Origin: Polynucleobacter sp. 86C-FISCH
GTDB lineage: Bacteria; Pseudomonadota; Gammaproteobacteria; Burkholderiales; Burkholderiaceae
DNA length: 64,000 bases
Direction of reading: 5' to 3'
Assembly: GCF_018882415.1 (NCBI RefSeq)
Contig: NZ_JACVOL010000001.1
Span: 62,001 to 126,000 of the forward strand
Of the stretch, positions 7,566-16,534 are shown one piece after another. Position 1 is the first letter of the stretch, and each line of letters opens with the position of its first letter. The translations under genes and the position numbers were made by a program. The notes beneath the pieces are model-generated. The model saw nothing but the letters and a program-made list of their open reading frames with translations. It did not search any database and had not been told where the DNA came from.

Positions 7566-9986
7566 CTACTTGATTCTGATCTCAACATCGAGTGGAATCC
7601 CCTCTTTTCCTGCCTCTACCGTCTTAACCTCACCAAGCTGAATGCGATCCTTGAGGCTGGCGTCGGATTTGGTCATAAATCCGTAAGCTGCTTTAGCCCG
7701 CGCCTTAGCCAATTCTTTTAACTCAGAATCGGTAATTTCTATGCCAGCAATCAACTCATTGTGCAATTGCTCGTTACGTTGCTCACCATCAGGAAGCGTC
7801 AATAGGCGCTGCCCCAACTTAATGCGACCAATGTATTGGGCATAAGCAGACTTCAGGCCTGACTGCACTCTAGGGTCAGATAAGCTTGGTACTGGAATAG
7901 GCTCACCTGGTATTAATTTGAACCCTGCATCTTTCAGAACGGCTGAATCGGCTTTCGCTCTAGCAAGTTCTTTCCGATCTTGCACTGGGTCATAAGTGCC
8001 AATAATCTCCAAACTAGAATTCGGACGTTTGATGAGATATTCGCCAAACTTTTCCAGGCGTTCTTGATCAACAGCTAAAAATACCGCCTCTCCAGGAACG
8101 GCATTAATACCCTCTTCACTACCAAGACCAATCAATGAAGCCAAGGCTCTGAAAGGCGCTGTAGCAATATTAGTTAATACATTACTAATAGCCTGCCACA
8201 CCAAGCCACTAGCACTAAATTCTGGAGAGTCAACATTGCCTGCGATTATGACGGTGACGTCGATGGTGTCATCGGAGTCTTCGAGTAAAGCAATTGCCAA
8301 ACCTAAAGGTAATTTTTTACCGGTAAAGTCTGGAACCTCATCACCCAGCACAACCTTCTTAATGATGATCTGATTACTGCCGTTTAACTCACCATCTTTA
8401 GCGCGGTAATTTAAATTAAGGTTTAAGCGTCCATTCGCAATTTGATAACCAGCAAATGTCATGACTGCTGGATTGAAAGCGCTTAAAGGCAAATTGCGGA
8501 ACGTCATCAAGATGTCATGGTTACGGCGTGGGTCATCAAACGATGCCTGCCCTTTTGCTCGCATACTTCCGGAGCCTGCGACCACACCATCCATTGCAAC
8601 AGTAGCAAAGCGACCAGGCGTATTACTAACCCCTAAGAGAGTGGCATTAAATTTCTTAATATCCACCTTGAAATGCGGACGCATCGCCAGGTCTGAGAAG
8701 AATACTTCGCCGTTCTTAAGATTGGTTGAGCGAATATCAAGATTAAATGGTGAGGCATCCTTTGATTTAGAACCATCAACTGCTTCAGTTTTTTGTTCGT
8801 TTGCAGGCTTAGAAAATAATCTTCGGAAATTAGAAAATCCCTCTTCATTGATTTCAAATTGAAGCGTTGGTGAGTCAACAATCAACTCATCAATTGAAAG
8901 GCTATTGCTTGGAGTCTGTTTCGATTTCAGGCTTTTAAATTCAAACTGACGAATATCGGCCATCTTCCAAACAATCAGCGGATATTTTTGATCTTTTTCT
9001 AGAACCGTTAAATCTGAAATATGAATGTCGCCCGCAAATATATCGGCTTCAGGTCCAAATTTCATAGTGAGCGCTGAATTAATTGCGCCGCTTTTACCTA
9101 TTAACTCTTTATTGGCCGGCAAGAGCGCAACGAGGGGAGCGATTGCTAGATTCTCAAGCTCCAGCTTACCGTCCACCGATTTTGAGTCTGTATTGAAGTC
9201 CCAATGAGAGCGAATAGCGCCATCATCTAACTTGACATTCAATTGCACGCCCAACTTACCCGGCTGAGGATTATCCAATCCACCTGCAATGGCAACGTGC
9301 TGATAAGTAATGGTTTTGTTAATGCCAGGCACTAAAACCTGTAAAGCACCAAGATTAAAGTCGTATTGACCGCGAACACCCGACACCACACCCTGCTTGT
9401 CGTAGTTTGCTACATCAAGCAACTTCATCGTAAAAGGCTTAAGTTCTTCCTTCAACTTCGTGGAGTCGTCTAACAAACTTAATGAGGCAGAGCTCACTAA
9501 CAGTTCATCGATAGATATTTTTAGCGGTTTATTGGATTCACTGGGATCTGTGGGCGGCATTGATTTCTCAACAGCAGCAATCAATTCCTGCCAATTCCAG
9601 ACTCCTGGATGCGCGCCCTTTGATAACTTCTTCTCTACCAACATCCTGGGCTCGACCAACAAGATCTCATCAAAACCCAGTTCACCTACGGCTAATTTCG
9701 TCCATTTGATAGTAATAACTAGCTTTTTGAATTCCAGTAATTTTGAGCCGCCCGACTTTGCCAGATGAAATCCATCAAGCTCTACCTTCAGCCTTAATGG
9801 CGAAATGCTGAGATCTTGGTAACCAATGTCATAACCAATCTTGGTACCAAATTCAGAGGCTGACTTTTTAATAAAGCCGGGAACAAAGAGATGGGCCCCC
9901 GCCCAAAAGATGAGAATGCAGGAGAACATCAAGATGATGAACCTGATCAGCCAGTTTTTGAGACGAGGGAATTGAGTCAAAACCAT
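7566..9986 (-). CDS. DUF748 / AsmA-like envelope protein
   Basis: An 806-residue protein with one N-terminal membrane segment (about residues 13-35) and a long periplasmic part built of repeating beta-strand units (for example LDGFHLAKSGG, VDSPTLQFEINEEGFSNF, LRIKNGEVFFSD-like segments). This matches DUF748 proteins, distant AsmA relatives; AsmA-like proteins are thought to support lipid transport or outer-membrane homeostasis. The C-terminal 160 residues contain a LEIIGTYDPVQDRKELARAKA segment common in this family. It is followed by a small lipoprotein. The specific role here is unknown. Confidence 0.8.
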   Translation of the reverse strand: MVLTQFPRLKNWLIRFIILMFSCILIFWAGAHLFVPGFIKKSASEFGTKIGYDIGYQDLSISPLRLKVELDGFHLAKSGGSKLLEFKKLVITIKWTKLAVGELGFDEILLVEPRMLVEKKLSKGAHPGVWNWQELIAAVEKSMPPTDPSESNKPLKISIDELLVSSASLSLLDDSTKLKEELKPFTMKLLDVANYDKQGVVSGVRGQYDFNLGALQVLVPGINKTITYQHVAIAGGLDNPQPGKLGVQLNVKLDDGAIRSHWDFNTDSKSVDGKLELENLAIAPLVALLPANKELIGKSGAINSALTMKFGPEADIFAGDIHISDLTVLEKDQKYPLIVWKMADIRQFEFKSLKSKQTPSNSLSIDELIVDSPTLQFEINEEGFSNFRRLFSKPANEQKTEAVDGSKSKDASPFNLDIRSTNLKNGEVFFSDLAMRPHFKVDIKKFNATLLGVSNTPGRFATVAMDGVVAGSGSMRAKGQASFDDPRRNHDILMTFRNLPLSAFNPAVMTFAGYQIANGRLNLNLNYRAKDGELNGSNQIIIKKVVLGDEVPDFTGKKLPLGLAIALLEDSDDTIDVTVIIAGNVDSPEFSASGLVWQAISNVLTNIATAPFRALASLIGLGSEEGINAVPGEAVFLAVDQERLEKFGEYLIKRPNSSLEIIGTYDPVQDRKELARAKADSAVLKDAGFKLIPGEPIPVPSLSDPRVQSGLKSAYAQYIGRIKLGQRLLTLPDGEQRNEQLHNELIAGIEITDSELKELAKARAKAAYGFMTKSDASLKDRIQLGEVKTVEAGKEGIPLDVEIRIK

Positions 9987-10024
9987 TTAATGCAATACAA
10001 AATTATTTACCAAGATACGACTAA

Positions 10025-10330
10025 TTATTGTGCCGGTGGAAAGCCAACCTTTTGAGTCCACATATTGTTGAATACGTTGATGATCGGTTTCTCATAAACA
10101 CCGGCCTTGGTGTAAGGCTCGTCTTTTAACCATGCATCCACATCTGCCCTGCTTGGAAAGTCGATTGCAATCAAACTACCTAAAGTGGTTTTTCCATCTT
10201 CAGAAGTCAACGGTCCAGCAAAAGCCATGCGGTCAGCCATTTTTGCCAAATAGGCGCGGTGCTCAGGACGGACTTGCACGCGCAAGTCTGAAGTTCCAGG
10301 ACGATCCATTAATAACATTGTAAAAATCAT
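10025..10330 (-). CDS. YciI family protein
   Basis: A 101-residue protein with the ferredoxin-like YciI fold: N-terminal strand MIFTMLLMDRPG, the conserved RPEHRAYLAKM helix, AGPLTSEDG, and the final FPSRADVDAWLKDEPYTKAGVYE segment carrying the family's Asp and Pro positions. Characterised relatives are small cytoplasmic enzymes (one is a dehydrochlorinase-related protein), but most have no assigned reaction. It sits alone between two minus-strand genes, with gaps of 38 and 98 bases. Confidence 0.88.
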   Translation of the reverse strand: MIFTMLLMDRPGTSDLRVQVRPEHRAYLAKMADRMAFAGPLTSEDGKTTLGSLIAIDFPSRADVDAWLKDEPYTKAGVYEKPIINVFNNMWTQKVGFPPAQ

Positions 10331-10428
10331 ATTTTCTCCATTTTTAATTTAGCTTTATTGATTAAGCAATTCACTTTCAAGATACTAAGGGAAGTTGCAT
10401 CTATCCCCAGGAAAAAATCTCGACCTAT

Positions 10429-11541
10429 TTATTGTGCAGCATCCTTAACTAAGCGGAAACCCAAATGTGACATTGGGCTATAAGGGTCTGCCCCGCGTCG
10501 TGCGCTGGGGCGATAGGACTGGCAGTAATCCTCATTACATAGGAATGATCCGCCCCGTATGACCCTTTTAGGCGCATTTACTGGGGCACTTGAATCATCC
10601 GGGTCATAAGAGTCGCTAGGTCCTCGTGGATTATCGATGACTTTATTTCCATGCGCTTTGGCTTGCATCGCAAAATAATCAGCGCGATACCAATCAGAAA
10701 CCCACTGCCACGCATTACCTGTCATATCAAATAAGCCATATCCATTCTGCGGATAAGTTCCAGCTGCACTTGTGCCAACTGCTCCGCCTGCTTTGGGGCT
10801 AACTACGGGAAAGGTCTGCTTCTTCACGTCCCAAATATTTGCAGGTATTTGCCCTGCTTGCTCCAGTTGATCTCCCCACACATAGGTTGCTTGGTTTAAG
10901 CCTCCACGCGCAGCAAACTCCCACTCCGCCTCGGTAGGCAATCTTTTGCCAGCCCACTTGGCATAAGCCAAGGCATCTTCATAACTTACTTGCACTACCG
11001 GATGATTGCCCTTACCTTCAATATTGCTGCGAGGACCCGTGGGATGGCGCCAGCTTGCTCCAGGAACATAAGCCCACCATTGCGAATAATCATTGAGGTT
11101 TACTTTTGATTGTGTGCCAACAAAAACCATTGCACCTGGAACAAAAACAGATGCTGGTGGCTTAGGAGTGCCGGGGGGCAGTTGCACTTTGATGGTCTCC
11201 CAATCAGGAACTTGCTCTGCTGTAGTTTTATAAGCGGTTGCTTTTACAAACTGGGCGAACTGATCGTTTGTAACGTGCGTGGTATCCATCCAAAATCCGG
11301 ATACCTTTACTTTATGTGCCGGCCTCTCATTGGCTTGAGCTTTCTTATGATCGCTCCCCATAAGAAATTCACCGCCAGGTATCCATGCCATTCCCTTTGG
11401 ACCATTAACACCATCACCCAAACGAATTACAAAATCTTCTGTCTGAGGCTTTGACGAAAAATGACCCCAAAGCAGATATGCGCCAATTACTACTGAAAGC
11501 AATATCAACACATAGAGAAATAGACGTTGAAGCTTCTTCAT
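10429..11541 (-). CDS. Formylglycine-generating enzyme, membrane-anchored (copy 1)
   Basis: Converts the active-site cysteine of type I sulfatases into formylglycine using O2. The catalytic pair C335 and C340 is in GGSFLCNEDYCQSYRPSARR, matching the C-x4-C copper-binding pair of human FGE and Streptomyces FGE. The SUMF1-fold landmarks are present: WIPGGEFLMGS (53-63), VTNDQFAQFV, GKRLPTEAEWEFAARGG (198-214) and GNAWQWVSDWY. An N-terminal segment (about 5-27) is hydrophobic and lacks a clear cleavage site, so the enzyme is probably tethered with its domain in the periplasm. It is the last gene after a sulfatase and an outer-membrane barrel, starting 4 bases after the barrel's stop. Copy 2 lies at 20785-21897. 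Confidence 0.9.
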   Translation of the reverse strand: MKKLQRLFLYVLILLSVVIGAYLLWGHFSSKPQTEDFVIRLGDGVNGPKGMAWIPGGEFLMGSDHKKAQANERPAHKVKVSGFWMDTTHVTNDQFAQFVKATAYKTTAEQVPDWETIKVQLPPGTPKPPASVFVPGAMVFVGTQSKVNLNDYSQWWAYVPGASWRHPTGPRSNIEGKGNHPVVQVSYEDALAYAKWAGKRLPTEAEWEFAARGGLNQATYVWGDQLEQAGQIPANIWDVKKQTFPVVSPKAGGAVGTSAAGTYPQNGYGLFDMTGNAWQWVSDWYRADYFAMQAKAHGNKVIDNPRGPSDSYDPDDSSAPVNAPKRVIRGGSFLCNEDYCQSYRPSARRGADPYSPMSHLGFRLVKDAAQ

Positions 11542-11545
11542 TAAA

Positions 11546-12508
11546 TTATTTTCCTAGCGGGAGGCTAATCGTTGCAATGGCCGCATACCCCTCTACTCGG
11601 TTTTGCGCCCAATATTCTTTATAGGCTCGCAAATTAATATAGGCCTGATTGCCGTTCATCTTAAATAGATAACCAATCTGAGGACCAACAGCAGCAACGC
11701 GCGACTTAAACGCACCAACGTTATCACCACTGCCAGAGTCTGCGGTCAGTTGGTAGTAAACGTAACCAGCAATACCTACTTGCCAACTTTGCGAAACAAA
11801 TTGAGAAACCGACCAATCCAAGTGGGAGTCAATTCCATTCTTATAGTTGGCTTGACTATTTTGCCAGTTATAGGTAGCGCCAACGATGCCAGAAACTTCA
11901 AAGCCAGTCGTATTGTTTAAATAGGTGTAACCACCACCAGCATCCATAGCTGCATGTCCGATACCAATGCTAGATAAGCTTGTTGGACTGTACGTTCCAA
12001 CCGGTATATCGCCCGTTATGTACGTTTTGTAATTATTATTTCCAGAGTTCCAGGTTAGGCTGGCAAGAGGATATATATCCGTGCCGCCATTACTGGTGTT
12101 GGCACGATTAAATTGCACGCTTGGATTGGTAACACTCACTGATGCTGTTGTCGTATTTGTGCCGGGCCCCCATCCAATTCCAATATAGGGTTGTGCACCA
12201 AGGATTTTTTCTTCAGCAACATATCCTAACTGCATTAATACAAATGACTCGCGCGCACTCAAACCAGCATTAAGACTTTGGCCGCGCTGAAATGTTTTTG
12301 ATTTGTCAGCACTACCACTGTAGGAATAAGGCATTGCGACTAATGACCATCCAGTCGCCATAGGGACTGCTGCCATGCTGGCGTATTGACCTGAGAGCCA
12401 AAATGGAACGCCGCCCTCATCGGCATAAGTGCCTGAAGAAAACAGAGAAATAGTTAAAAGAAAAAAAGACCCAGCAATCTGATGCCGGGCTCTGCTAAAA
12501 ATTTTCAT
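11546..12508 (-). CDS. Outer-membrane beta-barrel transporter, MetA/phenol-degradation type
   Basis: A 320-residue protein with a signal peptide (about residues 1-29, ending FSSGTYA) and an alternating-residue beta-barrel pattern through to the C-terminus. The start of the mature part (GGVPFWLSGQYASMAAVP) and the segments YPLASLTWNSGNNNYKTYIT, DAGGGYTYLNN and GPQIGYLF resemble the barrel family linked to aromatic-compound uptake (MetA of phenol degradation; SphA-like). It lies between a sulfatase and an FGE in one operon, so it may pass a sulfated substrate or its desulfated product across the outer membrane. The substrate is inference. Confidence 0.75.
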   Translation of the reverse strand: MKIFSRARHQIAGSFFLLTISLFSSGTYADEGGVPFWLSGQYASMAAVPMATGWSLVAMPYSYSGSADKSKTFQRGQSLNAGLSARESFVLMQLGYVAEEKILGAQPYIGIGWGPGTNTTTASVSVTNPSVQFNRANTSNGGTDIYPLASLTWNSGNNNYKTYITGDIPVGTYSPTSLSSIGIGHAAMDAGGGYTYLNNTTGFEVSGIVGATYNWQNSQANYKNGIDSHLDWSVSQFVSQSWQVGIAGYVYYQLTADSGSGDNVGAFKSRVAAVGPQIGYLFKMNGNQAYINLRAYKEYWAQNRVEGYAAIATISLPLGK

Positions 12509-12549
12509 TCAATTTTTACTAACTTCTTAGCTCATTGGGAGCCAGAAAG

Positions 12550-14076
12550 TCATCTCCCCAGAGGCTGAGAAAAATTAGTCACATTAGAAGGCGGTGGATT
12601 GGGGAACTTTTTAACGGATGCTAAATATTCCTGAATCACTTGGAAGATTGGCTCAGCTGTCCAACCATAGTTGGTCATCTGCAAATCTTCATGAGGATCC
12701 ATTTCAATGTTGTAAAACTTTGGGTAATACATAGGAGCAGCATTGGCATAAATACCGCCAACCATCTGCTGACCAGTGCCCGTGCGAGCCATATCCTTAA
12801 AATAATATCTCCACTGCTTCCAACGACCAGCAACTAAGTCAGGACCAATAAACGTTAATAAAGATTCGCGATTACCCTTCGTACTTTCGCCCTTGAGAAC
12901 GGGTAACTGATTTACTCCGTCTATAGCTCGATCAGTTGGAAGTTTCACACCCAGAATGGATGCAAAAGTTGGCATAAAGTCCATCGTTGAAAACATTGCG
13001 TACGAGGTGCTTCCTGGGGCAATGTGTCCAGGCCAACGAATAATACAGAAGGTTCGCACCGCCCCCTCAGTGGGCTCCCCCAGATCTCCTCTAAATGGTC
13101 CATTGGATCCCATATCGGGAGCACCTAGACCCAAGCGATCCCAATTCATAAAATACTGACCAGTACCACCATTATCGGAAGCAAACACGAGAATCGTGTT
13201 GTCTTCAATATTCATTTCCTTTAGCGCATCCATCACTTGCCCAACGTGATAGTCGCCTTCCATCATTTTGTCGCCATATTGTCCGATTCGTGACTTACCA
13301 GCAAACTGTTTTGATGGAAGATTCGGTGAATGACCCATTGAAAATGGCAGATACAGGAAGAAAGGTTTACCTGCTGCATTCTGTTGCTTCATAAATGCAA
13401 TCGACTTATCGGTAATCTCATTGTCAATCTCTGCACGCACCGCCATGGTGTAGGGCTTCACGCGCTCTAGCGGACCATTACCCTTTTGTTGATTAATCCA
13501 AGGTCCTTTGTCATAAAGAACTTTTTCAGGGACATTTCCAAACGAGTGTGTTTGCATTGCCATTTGCACATAGGCAGCAGAATCCCAAGAGGTATCCGGA
13601 GGAATCCCGTAATACTGATCAAAACCATGAGCACCAGGCAAACTTTGGGGCGCTCCACCTAAATGCCATTTGCCAAAAATGGCAGTTGAATACCCTGCGT
13701 CTTTAAACAACTGCCCCATGGTATAGGCTTTAGCTGACAAGGTATTTGGCGTTCCTGGCTCAGCAACCAGCGATAAACCATTGCGGATTGAATATTGCCC
13801 GGTCATCAACGCAGCACGTGATGGCGTGCAAGCAGGCTCAACTAAATATTGTGTCAGTCGTAATCCACTTTTAGCTAATTCATCAGCACGCGGTGTAGGC
13901 GCACCTCGTAACTCACCGCCACCATAAGAACCTAAGTCGCCATAACCAACGTTATCAGCCAGAATGAAAACCACATTGGGTTTTTTGTTTGTGGAAGCGG
14001 GAGCTGACTGAGCAAATACTGGAGTTGCCAGAAATGAAGCTGCCAACATTCCGATAAATATCTTTTTTAAGAACAT
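12550..14076 (-). CDS. Arylsulfatase-type sulfatase, periplasmic
   Basis: Hydrolyses sulfate esters. The 508 residues begin with a cleavable signal peptide (about 1-22, ending TPVFA). The sulfatase signature is ACTPSRAALMTGQ with the formylglycine-forming cysteine at C83. Metal-binding residues come from FILADNVGYGDLGSYGGG (about 37-54) and FASDNGGTGQ. The second metal-site residue is Asn where many sulfatases have Asp, a variant I believe also occurs in the related 'DNLGYG' subfamily, so it need not be a defect. It is the first gene of the operon sulfatase, barrel, FGE, so maturation is encoded with it. It lacks the dockerin-like tail of the two larger sulfatases in this window. Confidence 0.92.
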   Translation of the reverse strand: MFLKKIFIGMLAASFLATPVFAQSAPASTNKKPNVVFILADNVGYGDLGSYGGGELRGAPTPRADELAKSGLRLTQYLVEPACTPSRAALMTGQYSIRNGLSLVAEPGTPNTLSAKAYTMGQLFKDAGYSTAIFGKWHLGGAPQSLPGAHGFDQYYGIPPDTSWDSAAYVQMAMQTHSFGNVPEKVLYDKGPWINQQKGNGPLERVKPYTMAVRAEIDNEITDKSIAFMKQQNAAGKPFFLYLPFSMGHSPNLPSKQFAGKSRIGQYGDKMMEGDYHVGQVMDALKEMNIEDNTILVFASDNGGTGQYFMNWDRLGLGAPDMGSNGPFRGDLGEPTEGAVRTFCIIRWPGHIAPGSTSYAMFSTMDFMPTFASILGVKLPTDRAIDGVNQLPVLKGESTKGNRESLLTFIGPDLVAGRWKQWRYYFKDMARTGTGQQMVGGIYANAAPMYYPKFYNIEMDPHEDLQMTNYGWTAEPIFQVIQEYLASVKKFPNPPPSNVTNFSQPLGR

Positions 14077-14129
14077 CGCAGTCTCCGGATTTTTTCTGTA
14101 ATTTTTTGCTGGTTGAGTTCAGCACTTTG

Positions 14130-14143
14130 GGGTATGAATACCC
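14130..14143. promoter_or_regulatory. Inverted repeat upstream of sulfatase island 1
   Basis: GGGTAT-GA-ATACCC is a perfect inverted repeat with 6-base arms, 54 bases before the sulfatase start at 14076. Its position suits an operator for the sulfatase-barrel-FGE operon. No cognate regulator is visible. Confidence 0.35.
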
Positions 14144-14192
14144 TTGCGAAATGATACTTTAATTAATAATAACTACTTGCTCTTGAGGCAAT

Positions 14193-14215
14193 AAAAAACC
14201 ACCCGAAGGTGGTTT
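14193..14215 (-). terminator. Terminator after tRNA-Ser
   Basis: On the minus strand AAACCACC, loop TTCG, GGTGGTTT then a run of T form a perfect 8-base stem with a stable UUCG tetraloop, 11 bases after the tRNA 3' end. It separates tRNA-Ser transcription from the sulfatase operon. Confidence 0.82.
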
Positions 14216-14225
14216 AGGTATTACT

Positions 14226-14316
14226 TGGCGGAAGGGGCGGGATTCGAACCCGCGGTAGGCTATTAACCTACGCACGCTTTCCAGGCGTGTGACTTAAACC
14301 GCTCATCCACCCTTCC
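14226..14316 (-). tRNA. tRNA-Ser (anticodon GGA)
   Basis: A 91-base tRNA including an encoded CCA. Acceptor strands GGAAGGG and CCCTTCC pair perfectly, the anticodon loop reads CTGGAAA, and the long variable arm (GTAGGTTAATAGCCTAC) is the class II form expected of serine tRNA. The T arm GCGGGTTCGAATCCCGC is intact. Confidence 0.97.
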
Positions 14317-14373
14317 GGAACCGATGATTATACGATTGCCGAAAGGGTTTCCTCTAAAAGCTTGTTTAGGGGC

Positions 14374-16347
14374 TTACAGAGACTCTTTGAGCTGGTCCAA
14401 GATGTGTGGATTTTCAAGGGTTGAGGTGTCTTGAGTAACCTCTTCACCTTTAGCAATCACACGCAAGAGACGGCGCATGATCTTGCCAGAACGGGTCTTA
14501 GGCAAGTTATCGCCGAAACGAACGTCCTTAGGCTTAGCAATCGGGCCAATCTCTTTACCAACCCAGTTACGCAATTCCGTAGCCAGCTTCTTAGCTTCTT
14601 CGCCTGTTGGGCGACCGCCTTTGAGAACTACGAATACGCAAATCGCCTCACCAGTCAATTCATCAGGGCGACCTACTACCGCAGCTTCAGCAACCAATGG
14701 GTTAGCAACTAAGCATGACTCAATTTCCATGGTTCCCATGCGGTGACCAGAAACGTTCAACACGTCATCAATACGACCAGTAATGGTGAAGTAGCCAGTA
14801 TCTTTGTTACGGATTGCGCCGTCACCTGCCAGATACAAAGTGCCACCCAACTCTTCTGGGAAATAAGACTTCACGAAACGATCAGGATCATTCCAAATCG
14901 TACGAATCATAGAAGGCCATGGACGCTTCACAACCAAGATACCGCCTTGACCATTAGGAACATCAACACCAGCTTCATCAACAATCGCTGCCTGAATACC
15001 TGGCAATGGCAATGTGCATGAACCTGGAATCATTGGTGTTGCACCTGGCAATGGAGAAATCATGTGACCGCCAGTTTCTGTTTGCCAGAAAGTATCAGCG
15101 ATTGGGCACTTGGAGTTACCAACATTCTCGTAGTACCACATCCAAGCTTCTGGATTGATTGGCTCACCTACTGAACCCAATAGACGCAGTGATGACAAAT
15201 CGTAGCTCTTTGGATGCACAGCTTGATCATTGCTTGATGCTTTGATCAATGAACGAATTGCGGTTGGCGCTGTGTAGAAAATAGTTGCCTTGTGTTTTTG
15301 GATCATGTCCCAGAAACGGCCAGCATTTGGATATGTAGGAACGCCTTCAAACACAATCTCAGTGGCGCCAACTGCGAGTGGGCCGTAAGTAATGTAAGAG
15401 TGACCTGTTACCCAACCAATGTCAGCAGTACACCAGAACACATCGTTTGGCTTAATGTCAAAGGTCCACTTCATTGTGAGAATTGCCCACAAGAGGTAGC
15501 CACCAGTGGAGTGCTGTACACCCTTTGGCTTACCGGTTGAACCAGATGTATACAGAATGAACAATGGATGCTCAGCGCTTACCCACTCTGGCTCACAAGT
15601 AGTTGCTTCATTAGCAACAATCTCTTGCATCCATACATCGCGACCTGCTTGCATAGCAACATCAGTGCCAGTGCGCTTGCTCACGATGACATGCTTAACC
15701 TTAGGGCACTCGCCTGTTGAGAGAGCTTCGTCACAAATAGCTTTCAATGGCAATGCTTTACCGCCGCGGAACTGGCCATCAGCAGTAATCACTGCTACTG
15801 CACCAACGTCCATAATGCGATCGCGCAATGCTTGGGCAGAGAAGCCACCAAACACTACAGAGTGAATTGCACCAATACGAGCACATGCTTGCATTGCGAC
15901 AATACCTTCAATGGTCATTGCCATATAAATAATGACGCTGTCGCCAGACTTCACACCCATCTTGCGCAGTGCGTTTGCCATTTTGCAAACACGATCAAGC
16001 ATCTCTTTGTAAGTTACTTTAGTAACAGTGCCGTCATCAGCTTCAAAAATAATGGCTGTCTTGTCACCAAGACCAGCTTCAACTTGACGATCTAAACAGT
16101 TGTATGACGCATTGGTTGTGCCATCTTCAAACCATTTGTAGAAAGGCGCTTTGGACTCATCCAAAACTTTAGTAAATGGTTTTTTCCAATAGATGTTCTC
16201 TTTAGCAAGACGACCCCAGAAACCGTCGTAATCAGAATTTGCTTCATCACAAAGCTTCTTATAGGCTTCCATGCCTGGAATAGCCGCGCCCTTTACAAAG
16301 TCTGCAGGTGGGTTAAATACGCGGTTTTCTTGTTTTAATGGTTCCAT
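14374..16347 (-). CDS. acs: Acetyl-CoA synthetase (AMP-forming)
   Basis: Makes acetyl-CoA from acetate, ATP and CoA in the cytoplasm. The 657 residues match the usual Acs length. Diagnostic motifs are present: the P-loop-like [13 protein letters not shown], the [10 protein letters not shown] adenine/acetate site, [20 protein letters not shown] at the hinge to the small domain, and the C-terminal [11 protein letters not shown] whose lysine is the acetylation-controlled catalytic residue in this family. It is divergent from fumarase, with 187 bases between the starts, so both central-carbon genes may share a control region. Confidence 0.97.
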   Translation of the reverse strand: MEPLKQENRVFNPPADFVKGAAIPGMEAYKKLCDEANSDYDGFWGRLAKENIYWKKPFTKVLDESKAPFYKWFEDGTTNASYNCLDRQVEAGLGDKTAIIFEADDGTVTKVTYKEMLDRVCKMANALRKMGVKSGDSVIIYMAMTIEGIVAMQACARIGAIHSVVFGGFSAQALRDRIMDVGAVAVITADGQFRGGKALPLKAICDEALSTGECPKVKHVIVSKRTGTDVAMQAGRDVWMQEIVANEATTCEPEWVSAEHPLFILYTSGSTGKPKGVQHSTGGYLLWAILTMKWTFDIKPNDVFWCTADIGWVTGHSYITYGPLAVGATEIVFEGVPTYPNAGRFWDMIQKHKATIFYTAPTAIRSLIKASSNDQAVHPKSYDLSSLRLLGSVGEPINPEAWMWYYENVGNSKCPIADTFWQTETGGHMISPLPGATPMIPGSCTLPLPGIQAAIVDEAGVDVPNGQGGILVVKRPWPSMIRTIWNDPDRFVKSYFPEELGGTLYLAGDGAIRNKDTGYFTITGRIDDVLNVSGHRMGTMEIESCLVANPLVAEAAVVGRPDELTGEAICVFVVLKGGRPTGEEAKKLATELRNWVGKEIGPIAKPKDVRFGDNLPKTRSGKIMRRLLRVIAKGEEVTQDTSTLENPHILDQLKESL

Positions 16348-16477
16348 GCTTCACAGCCCTCTATCAAATAATCAATAATCTAAAATCAACTACAAATGGG
16401 AAAAAATGTCGCAAAATGACAGGTTTACACCTTCAAGACCTTAGAAGATAAGTGAAAACACGGGGGATTTGCTCTAT

Positions 16478-16503
16478 GGCAAACCCTTAAAATAGGGCAA
16501 ACC
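16478..16503 (+). promoter_or_regulatory. Direct repeat around a putative -10 box before fumarase
   Basis: Two copies of GGCAAACC (16478-16485 and 16496-16503) flank TAAAAT (16488-16493), 18 bases apart start to start, within the acs-fumarase divergent region. The TAAAAT resembles a sigma-70 -10 element, but no good -35 is at 17 bases. The repeat could be an activator or repressor site. Confidence 0.3.
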
Positions 16504-16534
16504 TTACTAATAATGTGGAAATAAGCATAAAACC

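Noticed and set aside
12550..14076. Asn in the sulfatase metal site as an inactivating change
   Set aside because: I believe the DN form occurs in a recognised arylsulfatase subfamily, and the cysteine signature is intact.
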